A stretch of DNA of 64,000 nt from contig NZ_AP025032.1 of the NCBI RefSeq assembly GCF_019973775.1, forward strand, positions 4,427,501 through 4,491,500, written 5' to 3'. The position numbers were made by a program, and so were the translations under genes. Of this stretch, positions 59,729 through 64,000 are shown piece by piece. The notes below the pieces were generated by a model. The model searched no databases, was not told where the DNA came from, and worked only from the letters and a program-made list of their open reading frames with translations. Numbering within the stretch: the first letter of the stretch is position 1; every line of letters starts with the position of its first letter. The stretch comes from Aureimonas sp. SA4125. GTDB lineage: Bacteria > Pseudomonadota > Alphaproteobacteria > Rhizobiales > Rhizobiaceae.

Positions 59729-62107
59729 TCAGGCGGCGACGGCCGAGCCGGCCTCAGGCAGGTAGCGCTTCTCGAAATCCCTCGCGGTCATCGGACGACC
59801 GAAAAAGTATCCCTGGCCCTCCGTCGCATAGGAGGTCATGTAGCGGGCCTGCGCCTCGGTCTCGATGCCTTCCGCGATGACCTCGAGCCCGCAGCCCTGC
59901 GCCATCCGGGCGATCGCGTCGACGATCGCCTGGTCCCGAAGGTCACTGTCGACGTTCCGGATGAAGGAACGGTCGACCTTCAGGCGGTCGATGTCGATCC
60001 GCTTCAGCATCGTCAGCGAAGCAAAGCCCGTCCCGAAATCGTCGAAGGCGATCTTCACGCCGAGCTTTCGCAGGTTCGTCAGATGGCCGAGGGTCATGCC
60101 CTCATTCTGCAGCACGATGTTCTCCGTCACCTCGATCTCGAGCGCGTCGGCGGAAAGGCCGGTTTCCCGGAGAGCCGTCGCCACGACCTCGACGAAATCC
60201 GGCGCCCTGAGTTGCGCGGGGAAGAGATTGACGCCGATCCGTAGATCGCCGAGACCGGCCGCCCGCCAGGCGGCGGCCTGACGGCAGGCGGTGGTGAGGA
60301 TCCAGGTTCCCACGGGAACCGCGATCGCGCTGCTCTCGAGGACGTGAAGGAAGGCGCCGGGGGCCAGAACACCGCGATAGGGATAGTTCCAGCGCAGCAG
60401 CGCCTCCGCGCCGACGAGCGCGCCGTCCGACAACCGGACCTGTGGCTGATAGTAGAGCTCGAAGTTCCTTGCCTCCCAGGCGTCCCGAAGTTCCGAGGTC
60501 AGGTCGCTCCGTTCGATCGCCGCCTGGCGCAGTTCCCGCGTGAACAGTCGCACCCGGCCTCGACCGTTCGACTTCGCATCGTAGAGCGCCAGATCGGCGT
60601 TTTCGAGGATCTGCGTCGTATCGACATGCCGGTCCGTGGAGAGAATGGCGCCGATGCTCGCGGATACGTGGACAACATGGCCGGTTACATGGATCGGTTG
60701 CTCGAGGGCGGTGATGATCCGGTGACCCAAGGCATCGGCACGAAGAGGATCGGCGCCATCGCGGGTGAGGACGACAAATTCGTCACCGCCGAGACGTGCC
60801 GCCACGTGACACGTCTCGATGGTGGCTCGCAGGCGCTCGGATACGATGCGCAGAACCTCGTCGCCGCCGTGATGGCCCAGCGCGTCGTTGACACCCTTGA
60901 AGCCGTCGAGGTCCATCATGAGGACGGCAAAGCCTGGGCCTCCTTCCGAGGCTGCCTTCACGCTCTCGGAGAGCAGGTCGAGAAAACGGGTCCGGTTCGC
61001 AAGCCCCGTCAGATGATCGGAGAAGGCCAGGGTGCGGATCTTTTCCTCGCTGCTCAGCCGCTCGCGCTGGTCGCGGAAGGCAAGGACGGTCTGCGAGCGA
61101 TGTCCCAGCCGGACCGCGCTGCGGATCACCCGCACCGGGACCAGCTCACCATCGGCATTGACCAATCTGGCTTCGACCTCCTCCCGCTCCGGAAGAGAGG
61201 CGATGTCGAGCGCGGGGATCAGCGATTTCAGGCTGCATGTTGCGAGGTCCTTGCGCCGCCGACCGCTCATCCTCTCCAGGCTCTCGTTGGCAGTCACGAT
61301 GATGTCGCCATCGCAGATCGCAAGCCCTTCAAGACCGAGATTGGCCAGCTCTCCCAGTCGAAGCCGTTCCCGGCGGAGGGTGGCCTGGGCATGCAGCGTG
61401 AACCACAGGCCGAGAAGCGCGACCGCGAAAAGCCCCGCACAGACGATGGCGACGATCGGCGCCAGAACCTCGGGCGGCAGCGTGAGCGCGGGAAACGGCA
61501 CCCTCGGATCGTAGGTGAGCCGAAGCGACGCCATGCCGCAAAGGTGCAGGACAGCAATGGACAGGAGCAGCATCGGTGCGCCGAGAAGCCGAACCTGCCT
61601 GTTTCTCTCTCCCGCCAGGGACAGGGACAGCGCAAACAGCGGCAGACTGCCGATGACCGAGGCGGCAACCAGGACATGGTCATAGGCAACGGTCCCCCGC
61701 ACGACGTAGGCGAACTGACCGACATAATGCAGGGCCACGATGCCCAGCCCGAGCACCAGGCCGCCCAGAAGACGACGGGACCGCTTACGCTGGCCGAACG
61801 CGATCGCTATTGCGAAACCGATGCCGAGAATGCCGAGAAGCAGCGAAACCGCCGTCATTACCGGCTCGAAACCGGCGGGCATGCCGGGGGAGAAGGCGAG
61901 CAGGGCGATCATATGGGTCGCCCAGGCCGTGCAGCCCGCAGCGACAACGCCCGTCGCTGTGAGAACCGCGCGCCGTCGACCCGAGGATTTGGCGGCATGC
62001 TTGGCGACCGAGAAGGACCCGAACACACCGATGACGCAGACGGCGGCGGCAGCGAGCAAGAGCCAGCCGTCATGGGCATCTTGAATGCACGTTAAGAGTG
62101 TCTGCAT
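59729..62107 (-). CDS. MHYT-PAS-GGDEF-EAL cyclic-di-GMP protein
   Basis: 792 residues from the ATG at 62105-62107. Seven hydrophobic segments form an MHYT sensor (about 1-220) with the three His motifs in THMIALLAF, LHYVGQFA and LHLCGMASL, proposed to bind metal or a gas. A PAS-like region (about 245-350) precedes GGDEF (ARLGGDEFVV, intact catalytic motif) and EAL (GAEALLRW, with IAFDDFGTGFASL). Both cyclase and phosphodiesterase sites look intact; which activity dominates cannot be read. Confidence 0.94.
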   Translation of the reverse strand: MQTLLTCIQDAHDGWLLLAAAAVCVIGVFGSFSVAKHAAKSSGRRRAVLTATGVVAAGCTAWATHMIALLAFSPGMPAGFEPVMTAVSLLLGILGIGFAIAIAFGQRKRSRRLLGGLVLGLGIVALHYVGQFAYVVRGTVAYDHVLVAASVIGSLPLFALSLSLAGERNRQVRLLGAPMLLLSIAVLHLCGMASLRLTYDPRVPFPALTLPPEVLAPIVAIVCAGLFAVALLGLWFTLHAQATLRRERLRLGELANLGLEGLAICDGDIIVTANESLERMSGRRRKDLATCSLKSLIPALDIASLPEREEVEARLVNADGELVPVRVIRSAVRLGHRSQTVLAFRDQRERLSSEEKIRTLAFSDHLTGLANRTRFLDLLSESVKAASEGGPGFAVLMMDLDGFKGVNDALGHHGGDEVLRIVSERLRATIETCHVAARLGGDEFVVLTRDGADPLRADALGHRIITALEQPIHVTGHVVHVSASIGAILSTDRHVDTTQILENADLALYDAKSNGRGRVRLFTRELRQAAIERSDLTSELRDAWEARNFELYYQPQVRLSDGALVGAEALLRWNYPYRGVLAPGAFLHVLESSAIAVPVGTWILTTACRQAAAWRAAGLGDLRIGVNLFPAQLRAPDFVEVVATALRETGLSADALEIEVTENIVLQNEGMTLGHLTNLRKLGVKIAFDDFGTGFASLTMLKRIDIDRLKVDRSFIRNVDSDLRDQAIVDAIARMAQGCGLEVIAEGIETEAQARYMTSYATEGQGYFFGRPMTARDFEKRYLPEAGSAVAA

Positions 62108-62217
62108 CGGGGTCTCCCGATGCGCACAGTCCACCAAGCTTGTTAAAAGCCGGTATTCCAGCAGGAACAAATTTGTGGCTGCCTAATAACCGGCGGGGCC
62201 GGCTCATCGCGCCTCCC

Positions 62218-62937
62218 ATGCCTCATCATCTCCCCATGGACGACAGCATCACCACGATCGGCTTCGACGCCGACGACACGCTCTGGCAGAGCGAACAGTT
62301 CTACAAACTGACAGAGGAGCGCTTCGCAGGGCTCCTGGCGGAGCATGCCGACGGGGCGGACATCTCGGTGCGGCTGCTCCAGGCCGAGCGCCGCAACCTG
62401 GCGCTCTATGGTTTCGGCATCAAGGGCTTCACCCTGTCGATGATCGAGACGGCGCTGGAACTGACGAAGAACGAAGCGCCCGGCACGCTGATGCGCGAGA
62501 TCCTCGACATCGGCCGGGAGATGCTCGCCCATCCCGTCGAGACATTGCCGGGCGTGGTGCCGACGCTGGAAGCCCTCGGGCCCCGCTTCCGTCTCGTCCT
62601 CATCACCAAGGGCGATCTCTTCGACCAGGAACGCAAGCTCGCCGCCTCCGGCCTCGGCGAGTTGTTCGAGGCGGTCGAAATCGTCAGCGACAAGACACAG
62701 GCCGTCTACGAGGGGGTGTTTTCCCGGCATGGGGACGGGCCGGGCCGGGCGATGATGGTCGGCAATTCGCTGAAGTCGGACATCTTGCCGGCGATCGCCG
62801 CCGGCAGCACCGGCGTCTTCATACCGCATGATCTCACCTGGGTGCATGAGCACGCCGAGGCCCCGGAAAGCGATCCGCGCTTCTTCCGCCTCGAACGTTT
62901 TTCCGATCTTCTCGGCCTCGTCGACGATCTCGCCTGA
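62218..62937 (+). CDS. HAD-superfamily hydrolase
   Basis: 239 residues. Motif I is FDADDTLWQSE (nucleophile Asp and the acid/base Asp two residues on), motif II LITKG, and motif III/IV MMVGNSLKSDILPA. The cap is a helical C1 type. The substrate is unknown; phosphoglycolate-like or pyrimidine nucleotidase activities are typical. The ATG at 62218 or one at 62236 could start it; no clear ribosome-binding site distinguishes them. Convergent with the MFS gene. Confidence 0.9.
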   Translation: MPHHLPMDDSITTIGFDADDTLWQSEQFYKLTEERFAGLLAEHADGADISVRLLQAERRNLALYGFGIKGFTLSMIETALELTKNEAPGTLMREILDIGREMLAHPVETLPGVVPTLEALGPRFRLVLITKGDLFDQERKLAASGLGELFEAVEIVSDKTQAVYEGVFSRHGDGPGRAMMVGNSLKSDILPAIAAGSTGVFIPHDLTWVHEHAEAPESDPRFFRLERFSDLLGLVDDLA

Positions 62938-62955
62938 GCCGGGGGCGCGGAGTGG

Positions 62956-64000
62956 CTATTCCCGTCCGCGCAGATGCTTGGCCTTGCGCAGGTCCGGAAA
63001 GAGCTTTGCCCAGAGCGCGGCGATGCCCATCGTCGCCATGCCGCCGACCACCACGGCCGGCACCGCGCCGATCCAGAAGGCCATGACGCCGGCGCGGAAT
63101 TCGCCAAGCTCGTTCGACGCGCCGACGAAGACCATGTTGACGGCATTCACCCGCCCGCGCACCTCGTCCGGCGTCCAGAGTTGCAAGAGCGTCTCGCGGA
63201 CATAGACGGAGATCATGTCGGACGCCCCCATGAGCGCCAGTGCTACGACCGAAAGCCAGGGCCAGGTCGACAGGCCGAAGACGACGGTGAACGCGCCGAA
63301 GAGCGCGACGAAGGCGAACATCACGAGGCCGGCATTGTTCTGAACGGGGTGGCGGGTGAGGTAGATCACCATGAGGATCGCGCCGATGCCGGGAGCCGCT
63401 CGCAGCATGCCGAGCCCCCAGGGCCCGACGTCGAGGACGTCGCGGGCATAGATCGGCATGAGGGCGACGGCGCCGCCGAGGAGGACGGCGAAGAGGTCGA
63501 GCGAGATGGCGCCGAGCACCACCTTCTCGTGCCAGATGAAGCGGAAGCCGGCAACGACGGTCTCCATCGTCGCCGGCTCGTTGGCCGCGGCCCGCGGCAG
63601 CTTGCGCATCGACAGGATGAGGGCGGCCGAGGCGAGAAACATCACCAGCGCCACCCAGTAGGCGGCATGGGCGGACAGCCCGTAGAGGAGGCCGCCCGCG
63701 ACCGGGCCGACGATCGAGGCGATCTGCCAGGCCGAGGAGTTCCACGCGATCGCCTCGGGCAGTTCCTCGCGCGGGACGAGATTGACGACGAGCGCCTGGC
63801 TCGCCGGCCCGAAGAAGGCGCGGGCGATGCCGAAACCGACGAGGACGGCGAAGACCGGCAGCGGCGAGGAGAGGCCCTCATAGGTCATCGCCAGCAGCAC
63901 CGCGGCGCCGACGGCCTCCATGCCGATCGACACGCCCATGATCTTGCGCCTGGAATAGCGGTCGGCGACCGAGCCGGTGACGAGCACCAGGAGCAATGCG
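62956..64000 (-). CDS. MFS transporter, 3' part
   Basis: The frame runs off the right edge; 348 residues are visible to the stop at 62956. About ten hydrophobic segments, with the DHA-type loop GSVADRYSRRKIM between helices 2 and 3 and RAFFGPASQALVVNLVP later. The pattern resembles the EntS/DHA3-type drug or siderophore exporters. The substrate and the N-terminus are unknown. Confidence 0.85.
   Translation of the reverse strand, partial: ALLLVLVTGSVADRYSRRKIMGVSIGMEAVGAAVLLAMTYEGLSSPLPVFAVLVGFGIARAFFGPASQALVVNLVPREELPEAIAWNSSAWQIASIVGPVAGGLLYGLSAHAAYWVALVMFLASAALILSMRKLPRAAANEPATMETVVAGFRFIWHEKVVLGAISLDLFAVLLGGAVALMPIYARDVLDVGPWGLGMLRAAPGIGAILMVIYLTRHPVQNNAGLVMFAFVALFGAFTVVFGLSTWPWLSVVALALMGASDMISVYVRETLLQLWTPDEVRGRVNAVNMVFVGASNELGEFRAGVMAFWIGAVPAVVVGGMATMGIAALWAKLFPDLRKAKHLRGRE

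Noticed and set aside
60344..62095. A 583-codon plus-strand frame opposite the GGDEF-EAL gene
   Set aside because: Antisense to a multi-domain protein with intact motifs.

Overview
The window reads as core chromosome of a GC-rich alphaproteobacterium of the Hyphomicrobiales (Rhizobiales) type. Three things support this. The gene orders ffh-rpsP, dapF-mtaB-ftsY-yciB, ccmABCDG next to acnA followed by DUF1223 and DUF2794 genes, and EVE/YciI/gpsA/tsaD divergent from hemC-hemD-COG4223-hemY are those I know from that order. Several families are typical of the group (IalB, DUF2794, DUF3072, COG4223, a CenR-like regulator). There is one good match to the alphaproteobacterial sigma-EcfG promoter consensus. 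The family cannot be fixed by eye; Aurantimonadaceae-like is a guess. Gene identities come from reading the translations, not from database searches.

Layout. 1-5.2 kb: end of an unknown gene, the SRP/ribosome pair rpsP-ffh on the minus strand, an MBL-fold hydrolase and an EEP-family protein. 5.3-12.3 kb: a methyl-accepting chemotaxis protein, then dapF, mtaB and ftsY, and a hicBA toxin-antitoxin pair. 12.3-15.8 kb: yciB, two tandem DUF533/TerB-like genes, and a parD-parE-Nudix minus-strand set. 15.9-24.9 kb: ccmABCDG for cytochrome c haem handling, an HxlR regulator with a divergent NAD(P)-binding protein, aconitase, DUF1223 and DUF2794. 25-33 kb: GNAT, Bax inhibitor-1-like protein, the ybbA/ybbP-like ABC exporter divergent from tesA, thpR, a YkvA protein and an IalB protein. 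33.4-39.3 kb: rlmN, a small membrane protein, an orphan BrnA-like antitoxin, GST, LysE exporter, PAP2 phosphatase and argG. 39.3-41 kb: an AT-rich island with a Fic protein, then a 49-residue stress-type membrane peptide behind the sigma-EcfG-type promoter. 41-48.9 kb: lactate permease, flavin-dependent oxidoreductase, a block of extragenic palindromes, an orphan response regulator divergent from an L,D-transpeptidase, a YdeP-type molybdopterin oxidoreductase and a methyltransferase. 49-64 kb: a cysteine-rich protein of unknown family, DUF3072, EVE, YciI, gpsA, tsaD, the hem cluster, a TerB protein, a class I amidotransferase, an MHYT-PAS-GGDEF-EAL protein, a HAD phosphatase and the 3' part of an MFS transporter.

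How it fits together. Most genes are housekeeping: co-translational targeting (Ffh and FtsY), tRNA/rRNA modification (MtaB, TsaD, RlmN), lysine and arginine synthesis (DapF, ArgG), tetrapyrrole and cytochrome c assembly (HemCD, HemY, CcmABCDG) and envelope biology. Between these conserved blocks sit small accessory insertions: hicBA, parDE, the brnA-like gene, the HxlR pair, the Fic island, the cysteine-rich protein and the palindromic repeats. No prophage, insertion sequence, CRISPR array, rRNA or tRNA was seen, and no complete new multi-gene system was found. The most unusual items are the promoter-driven 49-residue peptide, the Fic island, the 21-bp duplication at the ccmD start, the palindrome block and the cysteine-rich protein.
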